Shown here one piece after another: positions 50,586 through 64,000 of a DNA stretch of 64,000 nt (position 1 is the stretch's first letter; the number at the start of each line of letters is the position of its first letter). The stretch is from positions 62,001 to 126,000 of the forward strand of contig CAUDNR010001446.1 in the NCBI GenBank assembly GCA_958430865.1. The letters are read 5' to 3'. This DNA comes from Entrophospora sp. SA101 (lineage: Eukaryota > Glomeromycota > Glomeromycetes > Entrophosporales > Entrophosporaceae). Under the pieces are notes generated by a model. The model was not told the origin of the DNA. It did not search any database and saw only the letters and a program-made list of their open reading frames with translations. A program made the position numbers and the translations under genes.

Positions 50586-51244
50586 CACAATTTAAATACT
50601 TAATTATGAATCTTTATTAATAATGAATTATGTATGGATTTAATTATTAAAACAATCGATCTTCGATTTTAACCAATTAAAATTTTCAAAATTCAAAGTT
50701 CTAAATTTTATTTGTCAAATTCAGGAGTGCTGGAAGACCTCCCGATATTGTTTGAACATATTTTAATAAAGATATCCTGGCAAGTATGATTCCGCCTGTA
50801 TATTTATAATGATAATGAAACAAGAGCATTTAGCGAATAGATTGAAATAAAACAATTTTATCTTACAGGTTCTCTGACAACTACTAATTCTTCAAAATCA
50901 AAAGGGATCGAATGATTCTTATCAAACCTTTTGATTAAATATTTTTTCAAAAGGTTTGAATTTTATTAAATGATTTTCGTTCTTTGAATCTGGTAAATAA
51001 AGATTTCGAGTTCTAGGATTATTATTATTTAGAGACAAGCTATAAACAAAAAAGTTATTTACATGAATTTTAATTTCAATTTTGATTTCGAAAGCATGTG
51101 ATTTTTCGAGGTTTCTAATTAAATGATTTTCGCCACAACTAATTCGAGGGACATTATTTAATATACCTTTTTTTATAATTTAATCGATTTTTTTTTTCCT
51201 TGCCCACAACAAATTTTTGAAAAGAAAAATAAAATAAAATAAAA

Positions 51245-52723
51245 ATGAATTCAATATTTGAAAAATATTTTAATGAAAATGAAAGATTATTGAGTACAGA
51301 AGATTTTTATGATGTAAAAATATATGTTGGTGTAGAGCCAAACATTAAAGAAGTTCATGCACATGCATCTATCATATCTACTCATTGTCCATTTTTTAGC
51401 AAAGCATTGAGCAGTGCAACAAAAAAAAATGGATATTATATTATTAACAAAGTTAATATTGGTGAAAAATATCTTAATACTATTCTCAAGTAAGTTTAAA
51501 TAAATATATTATTATTAATGAATATATAATAATGGTATTAATAACCTGTTTAATAATTTATTTATTTATTTGTAAGATTTTTGTATACATGTAAAATTGA
51601 AATTGAAAATTATCCTGGAGCTGAAATGTTAGAACTATTAATTGCAGCAGGCCAACTTGGGATTGAAGCACTTTATGAATATATGATGAAATACTTTGTT
51701 GAAAATTATGATGATTATATAGAAGAAAATCCAGTTAAAATTTTACAATTGATTTATGCTAATGAAGATTTTAAGGAATTAAAAAATATCTATTTGGAAA
51801 AATTTTGTGATTATAGTGTAAAATTATTTGAGTCAAATGAATTTGAATCTTTAGAAGAATCAATTCTATTGGAAATTCTCAAAAGAGAAGATTTTTTTGT
51901 TGTTGAGATGATTATCTGGGAAAACATTCTTAAATGGGGATTAGCAAAACATCCAGAAATCAACAATATCAATGTTGAAGATTGGTCACCACAAAATTTT
52001 GTTGATTTAGGCAGCACATTAAAAAAATTGATTCCTTTAATAAGATTTCAGGATATTTCTAAAGAGGATTTGTTTGATAACATTGAACCATATCAAATGC
52101 TTTTGCCTAAACCTTTATGGAAAAACCTTTTACAACCTTATTTATTTCCTGATAGACAACAAACATTAAATTTATTACCATCAAGATATACTAAACTTGA
52201 ATCATTAATAATCAATCAAAAACTCATTTTGCTTTTTGCAAGTTGGATTGATAGAAAAAGCCCACCATATAGTTCATTCAGAGAAGTCAAATACAAATTC
52301 AAACTTCTATATCGTAGTAGCAGAGATGGTTTAGATGCTCCTACATTTCATCAAAAATGTGATAATATCAACAAAACACTTGTAGTTGGCAAAGTGCAAA
52401 ATTCAGAAAAAATAGTTGGTGGTTATAATCCACTTGATTGGAATGGATGTGGATATAAGAATACAACTGAAAGTTTTATATTTAATATAAGTAATAGAAA
52501 TGATGTCAATACTGCTCAATTTAGTTATGTTATTGGGAATGTGAAGGCAATTTATTGTAATTCTTATTGTTTACCTAAGTTTGGCTCTGGCAGTGATGTT
52601 TATTTCGAAAATAATGGTAAATTTGGCGTTGGTAGTAGTGTAATAAAGGCTTATAATAACATCAATATAGTTAATGGCAAATTTGATGAATTAGAGGTTT
52701 TTCAAGTAGTTCTTATAAAATAA
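51245..52723 (+). CDS. BTB-BACK-TLDc protein, 463 aa (right-arm gene 2)
   Basis: Mirror copy of 19023-20501 with exons 51245-51489 and 51577-52723 and an identical predicted product. It lies first in a same-strand tandem pair with the gene at 54317. The ATG follows an aaaataaaataaaa leader. Confidence 0.92.
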
Positions 52724-53640
52724 GTTAAACAAAATACTAGGTCAATTATTTTTTTATTATCATCTACCAATAATAAATTTACATGTATTATATTAAATAA
52801 AAATGTAATGTCTATTGTTTGCTTGAATCAAGATAAATTCTTTACTGGTTGATTGCAATTGTTGGTGAAAAAAATAAATATATTAACATGACAAACTTTG
52901 ACACTGATTAAAAGAAGGCTGTTAAATAAATCAATAGCAAATTTTTGGAAAAAGTGATAACAGAATAGAATTTGAAATATTGTCAGAAGCAGAAAAAAAG
53001 CATCAGTTATTAATCATACATTAATTTGCAATTTGGAAAGAATTGACATACATTAATATTAATATTATGCGAGTTTAATAACAAGAAAATTAACTAATAG
53101 ACAGAATCCTGAATCATTTTTTAATTGTGGAAATTTAAATGACAAAACATTCCACTTTAACCATAAATCTTGTTTCAGTAGGTGAAAGAGAATGGAGAGT
53201 AAAAGTGAGATACAACTAAATTGATTTACTAAACACCTATTGAAGTCTTTGAAGCATTGTAATTTAGTAAATTATAAATTTATTGTTATAATTATAATAT
53301 ATTTGCTTTAGTGTTATTAACTCTATTGAAAGATAACAAATATAACAGTTGATTTACAATGAGCAGGCATACTCTAAGATTTTTGAATAATATAATTAGA
53401 ATCAATATTTAAATTTTATTAAATCATTAATTACCTAAACAAATTAATTGGGATATGATTAATACACCAAAATATTCTGTTTATAATTACTGCTATTAAT
53501 ATTACTATCAATACACCACTATCAAAAATATGCACAGTATAGAACATTGCAATAATTAAAAAAATGGATCAATGGTAAATGGATTGAAAAGAATTGTTAC
53601 ATGACCATTATTATTAAATTATTTCTTTGTAAGTTTGCTT

Positions 53641-53829
53641 TCTCTACAATAAACACCTCTATAATGAAGACTAAGTAAAATCACTTTTATAATGTACCTC
53701 CCTTTTGTCCCCAATTCAATTTTTTTATAATTGATATTAATTTCTCTCCTCTATAACAAATATCATAGTAAACATTCTCTATAGCAGAAAAATTACATAT
53801 GGGGATGAAAAGTTCATTATAGATAGAGT
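53641..53829. repeat. Possible DNA-transposon remnant (right arm)
   Basis: Mirror of 17917-18105, with imperfect terminal repeats built on ctctacaataaac and gttcattatagatagag. Confidence 0.35.
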
Positions 53830-54316
53830 GAATTGTATATTATTATTTGATATTAATATAAATAAAAAAATTATTATCATTATTATTATTTAAAAAGTGA
53901 AATTAAAAAAAACAAATAAATAGCTTTTATTGGTTTTATTATAAGTGAATTTATTCAAACATTGTAATTTTCTACCCATAATCCCAAGCTGATTTTTAAA
54001 GTTATGCTTGATTATCAAAAGTTGGGGATATATTTTCTTAATAAAATGAAAATTATTATAGTGTATATTAATTAATTAAACAAAGAAATTTTGCAATATT
54101 AATATGTATTATTTTTTTTTTTAATTTACTAGTTTTGTCAAATATAATGGTCTCAATACTTATCAAAAATTCTGTCATATACATCATTAGAGGCTGGTCC
54201 CAAAATTTAGGACTAAGGACAGTCTAAAGCCAATCCTAATACTAATTGTTGATATTGGGGACATTATTTAGAGGTAGCACATGATTTGCCATTTGCTTTT
54301 TTTTTAAAAAAAAAAA

Positions 54317-55819
54317 ATGAATTCAATATTTGAAAAATATTTTAATGAAAATGAAAGATTATTGAATATAGAAGATTTTTATGATGTAAAAATATATGTT
54401 GGTGTAGAGCCAAACATTAAAGAAGTTCATGCACATGCATCTATTATATCAGCTCATTGTCCTTTTTTTAACAATGTATTAAGTGATGCAACAAAAGAAA
54501 ATGGTTATTATATCATTAACAAAGTTAATATTAGTGAAAAATGTTTCAGTACTATTCTCAAGTAAGTTTGAATAAATTTATTATTATTTATTTATTTTAT
54601 TTTGTTTATTTTATTATTATTGAATATATAATAATGATAATAATTTATTTATTTTGTAAGGTTTTTGTACACATGTAAATTTGAATTTGAAAATTATTCT
54701 GGAGCTGAAGCATTAGAACTATTAATTGCAGCAGATGAACTTGGTATTGAGTCACTTTATGAATATATGATGAAATATTTTGTTGAAAATTATGAAGATT
54801 ATATAGAAGAAAATTCAGTTAAAATTCTACAATTGATTTATGCTAATGAAAATTTTAAGGAATTAAAAAACATCTATTTAGAAAAATTTTGTGAATATAG
54901 TGAAAAATTATTTGAATCAAGTGAATTTAACTCATTAGAAGAACCAATTCTATTGGAAATTCTCAAAAGAGATGATTTTTCTGTTGATGAGATAGTTATT
55001 TGGGAAAACATTCTCAAATGGGGATTAGCAAAACATCCAGAAATCAACAATATCAATGTTGAAGATTGGTCACCACAAAATTTTGTTGATTTAGGTAACA
55101 CATTAAAAGAACTTCTTTCTTTAATAAGATTTCAGGATATCTCTAAAAAGGATTTTGTTGATAATATTGAACCATATCATATGCTTCTTCCTAAAACTTT
55201 ATGGAAAACCATTTTACAATATTTTGTGTTTTCTAATAGTCAACAAACATTAAATTTATTACCATCAAGAATTCCTAAACTGAATTCAACACTTGAATCA
55301 TTGACAATCAATCAAAAACTCATTTTGCTTTTTGCAAGTTGGATTGATAGAAAAAGTCCACCATATACCTCATTTAAGGAAGTCAAATATGAATTTAAAC
55401 TATTGTATCAAAGTAGTAGAGATGGTTTAAATGCTGATACATTCCATCAAAAATGCAATAATATCAACAAAACTCTTGTAGTTGGCAAAATACAAAATTC
55501 AGAAAAAATAATTGGTGGTTATAATCCACTTGATTGGAATGGACATGGATATAAAAATACAACTGAAGGTTTTATATTTAATATAAGTAATAGAAATGAT
55601 GTCAATACTGCTCAATTTAGTTATGTTATTGGGAATGTGAAGGCAATTTATTGTTATTCTTTTTATTTACCTACATTTGGTTCTGGTCATGATGTTCATT
55701 TTGATGTAAATGGTAATGTTGGTACTGCTGGTGGTGGAAAAAAGGCTTATAATAATATCAATATAGTTGGTGGTAAACTTGATGAATTAGAAGTTTTTCA
55801 AGTAATTTCTATAAATTAA
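54317..55819 (+). CDS. BTB-BACK-TLDc protein, 467 aa (right-arm gene 1)
   Basis: Mirror copy of 15927-17429 with exons 54317-54561 and 54661-55819 and an identical predicted product. The domain layout (BTB, BACK, TLDc) and intron position are as in the left arm. Confidence 0.92.
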
Positions 55820-56787
55820 GTTAACCAAAATACTAGATAATTATTTTTTTTATTATCATTTACCAATAATAAATTCACATACATTATATCAAATAAAAAT
55901 ATCTATTGTTAGTTTGAATCAAGATGAATTCTTTACTGGTTGATTACAATTGTTGGTAAAAAAATAATATATCAACATGGCAAATTTGTCTGATTAAAAA
56001 GAATCTGCATTCTCACTGTTGTACATATTGGTTTAAAATTCTCAGATAAAATTCAATCCATAGAGGAATCCCATTATTAAAGAATTCAATCATACACTAC
56101 ATGGATAAAAGTTGGGCACACTTTCAAATAAAAATTTTGTAGCCTAAATTTTCATAATTTTTTAATTGTTAAAAATAAAAAATTCGCCTAAAAATATTTC
56201 TAACAAAATTTGTAAAGAAAAACGTATTTAATAATAAAAATGTCTTGGATAAGTAAGTATCCATATCGATTATTAATGATGTATTATGATGATGTTGTTA
56301 AATTTCGATGTTGCTGTTGAATGTGAATTTGAAATTATGTGAAATGAGTGGGGTGAAATTCTGATTGGCTAATTTGAATTCCACATGTGAATTGTGAATT
56401 CACATATGCTAAATTTCGATGTTTTAAATTTGATAATTTACGAAAATAATCGACGAGGGCGACGTATTATCAAATGGATTTTAAATGATAATGAACTTTT
56501 TTAGCAACATCTTTAATGTATTTTTTGTTTGTTATATTTAGTCAAAAGGCTGTAATAATCATTTTTATCAAAAGAGATAAGCCATTGTTTTGAAAAACAA
56601 CAAAATTTGAACTACTTGTATTACAGGACAAAAACTGGCTCATATTGATATGATGAGTCTTTTATTTATTTGTTGTCCAAAATATTGTGAACTTTAATTT
56701 TGTATCACACATTCATTTTGTTGAAATATTTCCTTTTTCTTGATCCATTTCATATTGAATTACCAATATCTTTTAGGAATTTGATAC

Positions 56788-58264
56788 TTGTATAAAAGCA
56801 TTAATCTTTTTTGCTTCTCGCATACAAATTATAAATTAAATAATTGTGAATTTAATGAGTTACGAAATCCCTACTACATAGCCTCTAGGTTATTTACAAA
56901 TTGCTGCAGCACTCTTGCTGAGCGTCTTGGGCTTTGGATGGTTCTTTTTTTATCAACTATTATAAGACTTCGATCATTGTATCAAATCAAAAATAAGGGT
57001 TCGATACCAATTTTAGAGACTGCAGTGCCAACAAACTTTGTAGATATTTTTATATATTAAATATAAAGTTCTTGACACCGAGATTAATTACTTGTTTGGT
57101 GGTTATATTTGGTCTAGTATTGACAAGTTTTGAAGGTGTTATTGTTCTAAACACTCTAAGTATGGTTGAATTATGCAGCACAAATGTCGTAATTACACAG
57201 GCAAAAATTACCAATGATGATAATACAGCAGTACTTTGGTCCCATGCTGAAGTAGATGCGATGATACAGAGAAGAAGAAATAGTAGTTTATCGGATGGAC
57301 AAGTTCCAGTAGATTCTCGTTGGAGATTTGATCCTCAACTTGATGTTGATTCTTATCCATTGAGATCTTCATGTTTAACCTATAAATCTGGAGTGACCCA
57401 AGTAAATATGAACACTTCTGTATTACATGGATTGAGTAATTTATATGAATTATTGCCAGAGGTACATTCTGAATATATATTTCGTAACACTTCCGATGGA
57501 TACAATTATACAGATGATGACTTTAGGACTAATGTCTATTACAACCGCACAATTTACTTGAATTATACGAGTACAGATCAATCTGACTATCGGGAAAATG
57601 GTACCTTGATATTAGCAATGGAATTTTTTGAGAGGGGAACCTTTAGTGAGATTGGCGCTGGCATAATACTCAGAATGTGGACACTTAGGGTGCCAGAATT
57701 CCTTATCAGCCAAGTCATCCTGAAATAAGTGAAATTGTATCAGTACCCATTGATGTTAAGGCGTACATATGTGAGGTAAAACGCGTTAAAGAAGGTAATC
57801 ATGGCAGTCATGATGTGCACTTTAATTCATATTTGAAGGTGGCAGGTGACCTTGTTGCAAGAAAATGGAGTTCAGCAGTCGTAAGGGGTAAGGACACTTC
57901 AATATATGAGTATACACCAGAGCATTGGGCATCATATCAAACTGTGAAAGATGTAGAGTCAGGAACAGATGAAGAAGTATCTGTATGAATAAATATTCCA
58001 TGCGATTATTCTTATTGTTTATTAGTATGGATATATATAATAATGATTTCACTGGGGTGTTTATTTCGGATAAAAATTCATAGAAATAAACTTAAAATGC
58101 CAAGTAATGTTGTTGGATGGGTAATTTGTGCTTGTAAAGAATCCATTTCATCCAAAGAATTCAAAGCTGTTGTTGATGGTGGTGATAAAAATGTACTCAA
58201 GCAATCTGAATTCAGAGAAAAGGATTCTGAATTAAAAATAGAAATAATAGTGACGGAAGATTGA
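56788..58264 (+). pseudogene. Membrane-protein pseudogene (right arm)
   Basis: Mirror of 13482-14958. Pieces in order are 56788-57060, 57072-57728, 57689-57988 and 57989-58264. Lesions are a frame change before 57072 (or a short unresolved intron), a frame change near 57689, and an in-frame TGA at 57986-57988. The same lesions occur in both arms. Confidence 0.6.
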
Positions 58265-59295
58265 TTGTTATTTTTTTTTCCCTGGCAATAATATGAGTTT
58301 TTACAGTTATCGTCATTCACACTTGTCAATTTTCTTTATGCAATTTTTATTCTATGTATTATTTTTTTTTCTTATAAATACTAATTATTTATTTTATATA
58401 TGTTGTTATATCAATTTCTTTGTATACGTATGTATATATTTATATTATAATTACATTCACATTTTAATCTAAATAAGCGTGGAGCTCCCCTTAAAAGCAT
58501 CTTTTTGATTTCTGAAATTCGTTCAAGTTATTTATTTGCTTTTTTAAAAAATATTAAATATTAATTCTTTTAATTATAAAAAAAAAACATCTCCGGTATT
58601 TACAAGAAATTACTTTATTACTCGAGAATTTTGAGGATATTTAGCACACGTTTAGAAATAATGAAAGCATGTTATATTCTTATAATTTTTGAAAGAAAAA
58701 TTCACCAACTTCATATTAAAGTTGCATTGAGCCATAGAAAACAAAATTCGAAAAACTTTTCAAATTTACTATTAACAAGCTAAAGAACCAATTAATGTTA
58801 AGAAAATTAAGGAATGCTTCATGAGTTTAAAAAGCGTGGATTGAGTGAGAAAAGTCAAATGAATGCAATTTTACTTTATTATTGCGTAAAAATGGAGCCT
58901 ATTACCCAAAAGATATTGAGATTAATATTAATGTTATTTATTAATAACTTATTATCTTATTAACATAATTTTAGAAGTCGAAACCAGCCAAAAACTTTGA
59001 TAAATAACCCCAGTTAACAAGGGTTAATCTTTGATCATTGCAATATTGAATCAATGAATTTTAAATCAATTGTATCCATATCTTTTTTATAAATGGAATA
59101 ATTATACAAGTAATCCTAGTGAGTTTGCTAATTGGTAAAATATTTCTCCATCATTTCAATTTAAGTCGGGTAGGTGAACCAATTTGTATGCATTTGTTAC
59201 TAACTTTAAAGATTACAAATAACATACTCTACTTGCAAATAAAATAAATCAAAGAATATAAAAAAACAAACATTATTAACATGTAAATTACCTTA

Positions 59296-59731
59296 TCGTT
59301 AAATCAAGTTTCATGATGTCTTTCAAAATCCATCATAATAGGATTTATTTCTTCTAAATATAAAAGAATAGCTTTACTATCATTGCCAAATTTTTTGTTT
59401 ACCATCCAAAAAGACAGCCATTACTTCACCTCAAATATTATCTACATATTGTTTGAAAAGTCTGATTAGTTACCGTATTTTTCATCTAAAAATCTACCTA
59501 AAATCAAATAATCTTATTTACTAAAGTTACTTTTTACATGATAATTTTATATATTGTAAATGCTTTACCATTTATCAAAAAAAATTCCCATAATAAAAGC
59601 AATCTCGTGCTCAAGAGTTTTGAAAGGGTCAGGTCAACAATCCACGTGACCCACGGGCGAAATCTTCCATAAAATAATAAAATTCTCTTGCTCGTAAAAC
59701 TACCCTTGTTGTATAAACCATAGAACTTCAA
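59296..59731 (-). pseudogene. Glutathione S-transferase-like pseudogene (right arm)
   Basis: Mirror of 12015-12450, with the same LKFYGLYNKGSFTSKRILL and NDSKAILLYLEEINP fragments in different frames. Confidence 0.4.
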
Positions 59732-60496
59732 GCTACAATGACACCATCTTCTTTTCCTGCAAATAAATAAGAATTTTTAATTTTCAATAATGCTTTAAGC
59801 AATTAAAATTTTTTTTCTTACAATTCGTTTATAAATAATTGAATTAGATCTTCATTCAGTCATACTTATTGCTATATGTTTATTAATAATTCCTACGCAA
59901 ACGATTTAATTTTTCGCTCATAATGATAAAATTGTATTCGAAAGTGAAGTCAACGGCATACGATTTATGGGATAATTGTGCTTTCATTCCAGCAGTCATT
60001 TCCTGTTTAAATTAATTGATAAGTATTATACTTGTGGGCGAAGGTATAGTAATAGACTTTCGACAAACTAAAACGGGTTAATGCCAAAATGCTGAATATT
60101 TAAGCAAATTTGGAAAATCGTTTACCGTATCATAATTTTTGTTATCCACATATTTTATATATGCTGAAACTTTTACTTTTGATAAATCAAATTTTAGTTT
60201 CGCCCAAAGGTATAATAAATATCACATTCTCCAAAGTTTCGATTGATTACGGGCACCCAATCTCTCTATTAGGAAAAAAAGACTTATTAATTTATTATCT
60301 TTGCATATTAAATTAATGAATAAGAAAAAAAATCTATAATTATCTTAAGCTCATACAACCTTGAAAACACGAATCACTCACAGCATTCCCGAAAAAAATT
60401 TTTTAAAAAAATTCAAACGTACTCGAAAAATAATCTTTTTAATAATCATTTTCTGTTTATTTTGTAATTTCTTACGGTTAATTCTTCATAAATTTT

Positions 60497-60957
60497 ATGG
60501 CAACTAAGGAAAGGAATAACAGTGCAGACGGCCCATAAAAAAAAGCCAGGTATATGTTAGAGGAATTCTTGATTTGGGAGACTTTCTATTACTATGGAGA
60601 AATTAGTAATGGGCCAAGGAGAAAAAATTCTAGTTGCATGGACCATATAAGAATTTTTAAAGGATAGCTAGAAAATATGATAATTGATAAAACCATACTA
60701 ATCCATTTTTATAATATAAAGTAAATGTCAGCTCACAATATCGTGGCGGAATGTAAATGTGCAGAAAGGGTAACTTGCTTGCATTTGAAAGACAAGGAGA
60801 TGTCACTTTTCTTCTCAAGTATTTTTGCTTCAAGTTGAAAAGCATCTTTAATTACCATGTTGAAATTAAAGGGGATAATTACAACTTTATATCTGTTGTG
60901 CATACCTTCGAGTGGATGTATAATTTTATTGAGTATTTGGGATATGATGTCATGTAA
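60497..60957 (+). pseudogene. Coding-like relic (right arm)
   Basis: Mirror of 10789-11249. ATG at 60497, MATKERNNSADGP, stop, RYMLEEFLIWETFYYYGEI, and a later open frame ending YLGYDVM at 60957. The family was not recognised. Confidence 0.2.
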
Positions 60958-61276
60958 TCATTTGATTAATAGTTTGTTTATTTCAATAAAATTGTTATTT
61001 GAAGAATGAATGCGTAGTTTGATTTAATATTATTGTATAAAAGATAAAAAACGAGCAGAGAGATAAAATTCATAATTAAAGGATTTTTAATAATCTTTAC
61101 TATATGTCGTAAAATTTAATCTTATTATTTTAAAAACAATTAATAAATAAAAAATAATAATATGTATATAAAAATCAAACTCCGATAATTTATCGTCCAC
61201 CAAATCCACACAATTCACTAATCTCGTCAACTTAATCATTAATTGCTAATATCAATTATTCATTCATCAAGATCCT

Positions 61277-63100
61277 TTATCCATTTTGACTTGTCATGCT
61301 CGTGTTGTTATGGTATTGTAGTGGCTCTTCTTGTTCTTGCTGCTCCTGCCTTTGACTTGATTGTTGCTTAATGGATTCTAGTAATGAAGTGTCAACGATA
61401 TAATCTTTAAGAAAGAATTCAAATTTTTTCAAATGTTCAACTTTTTGTGGGAGTTCTAAATTATCCTCGTGTTTTCCTGTGTCATCATTCACAAGTGGTA
61501 AAAGGCTTTCTTCTGTTCTCATTTTGAGTTTTTTGAATCCACAGCATCCGTTATGCACGGAACCCCATGGAGAGATTAAATCAACTCCTGAGAATTTGAA
61601 TTTTTTAAAATAAATGAACAAATTGTAAAATCGCAATGATTTGACTCTAAAAAAAAAAAAAGCCAACTTACCAAATAAAAATGCATAGAAAGCCACAATA
61701 GCAGTATAGTAAGCAAAAAAATTTGCTATTATGGATATAAGCTATTTATTGGAACTTTGATTACTATTTGTGTATGACAGATTTTCAAAAACTGAGGTCT
61801 TAAATAAATATTATTACTTACAGTACTGTTCCTATTATATGTTATGATTATTTATTTGTAAAATTGTGTTAATAATATATTAGCAAAATGGACTCATTCA
61901 AATTGGTTTTACCTTTGTTCTACTTCCTCTTGTACGATAAAGTTTTGTGGAGTAATAGCTACTGTTATGATAGACTGGTTATTTGTCACGGTCGACACCT
62001 CTGTGGTTATTAATCAATACATCAGTATTTAAAAAGGCTCAATACGCACACATGATAAAATACGCAATATAATTTTTTAAAACAAATATATTTACGTATT
62101 TCTGACTCGATAAAATTTTGGGAATCGTATGTTTGCGGGAAACCAATGTAATTAAAGACTGAATTGGTCATCGTGCGTCTGGTTTTTCTATAGTATCCTA
62201 AAATATACATCTATTGATTTTTTAATAATAATTTATTGGTAAAAGTTGTCAGTTTGCTAAAACGATGATACGTACAATATTTCCTGATAAATAATAACTA
62301 TTCATATGAAAAAGCGATTTCTCAAATGAGGACGCCGTTTTGTTATAGAAAAAATTCTTATTCATTGGATCATCCTCTATTTATCAAATGGCCACGTTAT
62401 TATTATCAAAACATCAAGATATAATCAACCAATTTTATGAAAAACTTTACCTGAATCTAACACCTGCATTAGCATCATTCTCTTAAGAGCGCGAGTGGGA
62501 CGATCCACAACATCGATATCGTTCCTGAAAGTGTAATTATTCCCGACATCTATTGAAAGATAAACAAGATTCGCTCCTTGACCGTTAGCCCCGCTCAAAT
62601 TCATTTCTTTTGGTAAAAATGTTCCAATATAAGGACGAAGAATATGATTGGTTTCTATTGGTTGTGTAACGTACTGATCACAACTTTCTTTTGAACATTT
62701 TGTACGAGTCAGATATAATAAAATAATAATAAAATAATAAAACAATCACGAAAACTTCTTACCCAGAGGTTTTGAAACAACTTTGTACATACAAGTGATA
62801 TTAAATACTCCATAATGTGATAAATAGATGTCTGTATTTATTTGTGGTTTTGATATTAGAAACATATTGTTTAATTTTGGTTTTTAATACAAAAAAAAAC
62901 TATTTACTTGGGACGGGTAAACTATCAATTGGTGTAAAATTAATACTAATAGAAGGCTTTTCATTAATCACCCTCATCAACAATATCACAAAGAAAAGAA
63001 TCAACATTGAAAATAATACAAGAATAACATAACGTCGTAAATACAAAATCAATTTTGATTCGGTTTTACGCCTTTTTTTGATTAAGTCTTGCAGTATCAT
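61277..63100 (-). CDS. Two-pass membrane protein, 397 aa (right arm)
   Basis: Mirror copy of 8646-10469. Exons on the minus strand are 62908-63100, 62763-62831, 62451-62687, 62276-62376, 62096-62210, 61913-62000, 61822-61831, 61672-61741 and 61277-61587, with an identical predicted product. It shares the full visible upstream region with the left copy. Confidence 0.8.
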
Positions 63101-63424
63101 TTTTTTTTTTTATTTTTTTTTTTAAAAAGAGAATAGAGAAAGCAAGATATTTATATTTTCAACGCCAATGAAATCATCTTCTCCAAATCAGGAAATAATA
63201 ATTTTTTTTGTAATTGTGCATATTGTCTAGATTAATCTTGGAGTTTTAAATAGTAATTTCGCATATTAATATTAATATTAATATGGAGATAGTAATAGGT
63301 ACGAAAATTCTCGATCCTTTTGTGAACAGCGCAGTGTGTGAAATTGAGTGCGGGCGCGTGTGTACATTAAAGATAGCCAATAATATATTAGCAGGATTTG
63401 TGCAGAAAATTCGTCCAAGAAAAA

Positions 63425-63462
<38 letters not shown>

Positions 63463-63713
63463 TTAATATTTAATTTATGATTATTATTATTAACAAACAT
63501 ACTATATTGATGTTTTTCAGGATATAACTAAATTTTTTTGGTGATGGTCAACAAAATGTGCGCATTTTTTATGTAACACACGCGAATTATTATAAGATTT
63601 TGGGGAAATTTCGCAGATCCATATGTGCATTGCTGCGCATAAAATTCTTTGAATAAACGCATTTTTCCATAAAAAGTGTAGCAGGAGACGGGGATTTCTA
63701 AAAATATTTGGAA

Positions 63714-63833
63714 TAGTGTTGTTTCCCAAAACTAGAGAGTTTTGCAACTGGGCGAAAGTCAAAACTCTTGACCCTTGACTTTTGATTTAGTTTTAACTTT
63801 CGCCTTTTCAAAATAGTTTGGCGACAAACACTA
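63714..63833. mobile_element. hAT-like MITE (family A), right-arm copy
   Basis: Mirror of 7913-8032, including the imperfect 8-bp flanking duplication. Confidence 0.75.
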
Positions 63834-64000
63834 ATTTTGAAAAATTAGGCAAAGTGTCCAAGTTTCAACAAAAACGTACCAAATGTAAATATTGCAGCTA
63901 TGAATTATATGGAGGTATAACAAGGCGTGATGCGTGTTTTAAACATGTAAAGATGCACCTGCAAATGGTTTAGAATCATTCTTTAGTTCCGGGAATAATA

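Larger units (their letters stand above)
44490..64000 (-). repeat. Right arm of the giant inverted repeat
   Basis: Reverse complement of 7746-27256; position y pairs with 71746 minus y. Non-coding intervals here hold what is described for the left arm, in mirror order: 44495-45325 (inner flank), 48645-49626, 50586-51244, 52724-54316 (with the transposon-like remnant at 53641-53829), 55820-56787, 58265-58946, 59732-60496 and 60958-61276. The repeat runs off the window. Confidence 0.98.

Overview
The window reads as fungal nuclear DNA from an arbuscular mycorrhizal fungus (Glomeromycotina, Rhizophagus-like). The grounds are very AT-rich sequence, genes split by short GT-AG introns, several BTB/POZ-BACK-TLDc genes, tyrosine-kinase-like (TKL) kinase genes and pseudogenes, gag-like debris and many MITE-sized repeats. 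Expansion of BTB-TLDc and TKL families is known for these fungi. The species name is inference. No tRNA, rRNA or CRISPR array was found.

The main structure is a very large inverted repeat. Bases 7746-27256 are the reverse complement of 44490-64000, and every paired coordinate sums to 71746. No indel or substitution was found in the coding ORFs or at the points compared. Each visible arm is 19,511 bp. The right arm is cut by the window edge, so the true outer limit is unknown. A 17.2-kb spacer separates the arms and holds a 10-base N gap at 40006-40015. Directly after the gap lies a third, rearranged partial copy of the arm: 40016-41179 repeats 11696-12859 in direct orientation and is fused, at a 10-bp microhomology, to 41170-43696, which is the inverse of 8518-11044. 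This is either a very recent inverted segmental duplication or an assembly or haplotype artefact; sequence alone cannot decide.

Layout. 1-1195: a tandem array of about 95-bp units. About 1296-2689: a TKL kinase gene whose start is not visible. 5282-5864: a TLDc pseudogene fragment. Left arm, outside to inside: hAT-like MITE; nine-exon two-pass membrane protein; degenerate coding relic; GST-like pseudogene; membrane-protein pseudogene; two BTB-BACK-TLDc genes on the minus strand; short TLDc relic; possible small secreted peptide; seven-exon SH3-SAM-PH protein resembling yeast Boi1/Boi2. Spacer: several TIR elements, a B-box-rich tRNA-like stretch, a gag-like pseudogene split by a MITE, a TKL kinase pseudogene, a Gln-rich pseudogene, and a BTB-TLDc gene broken by one missing base. 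The right arm repeats the left arm in reverse.

No operon-like logic is expected. The BTB-TLDc genes are a local family made by duplication, including their 3' flanks. The Boi-like protein would act in polarity and exocytosis. The two-pass membrane protein occurs in three intact copies and has no recognised family.
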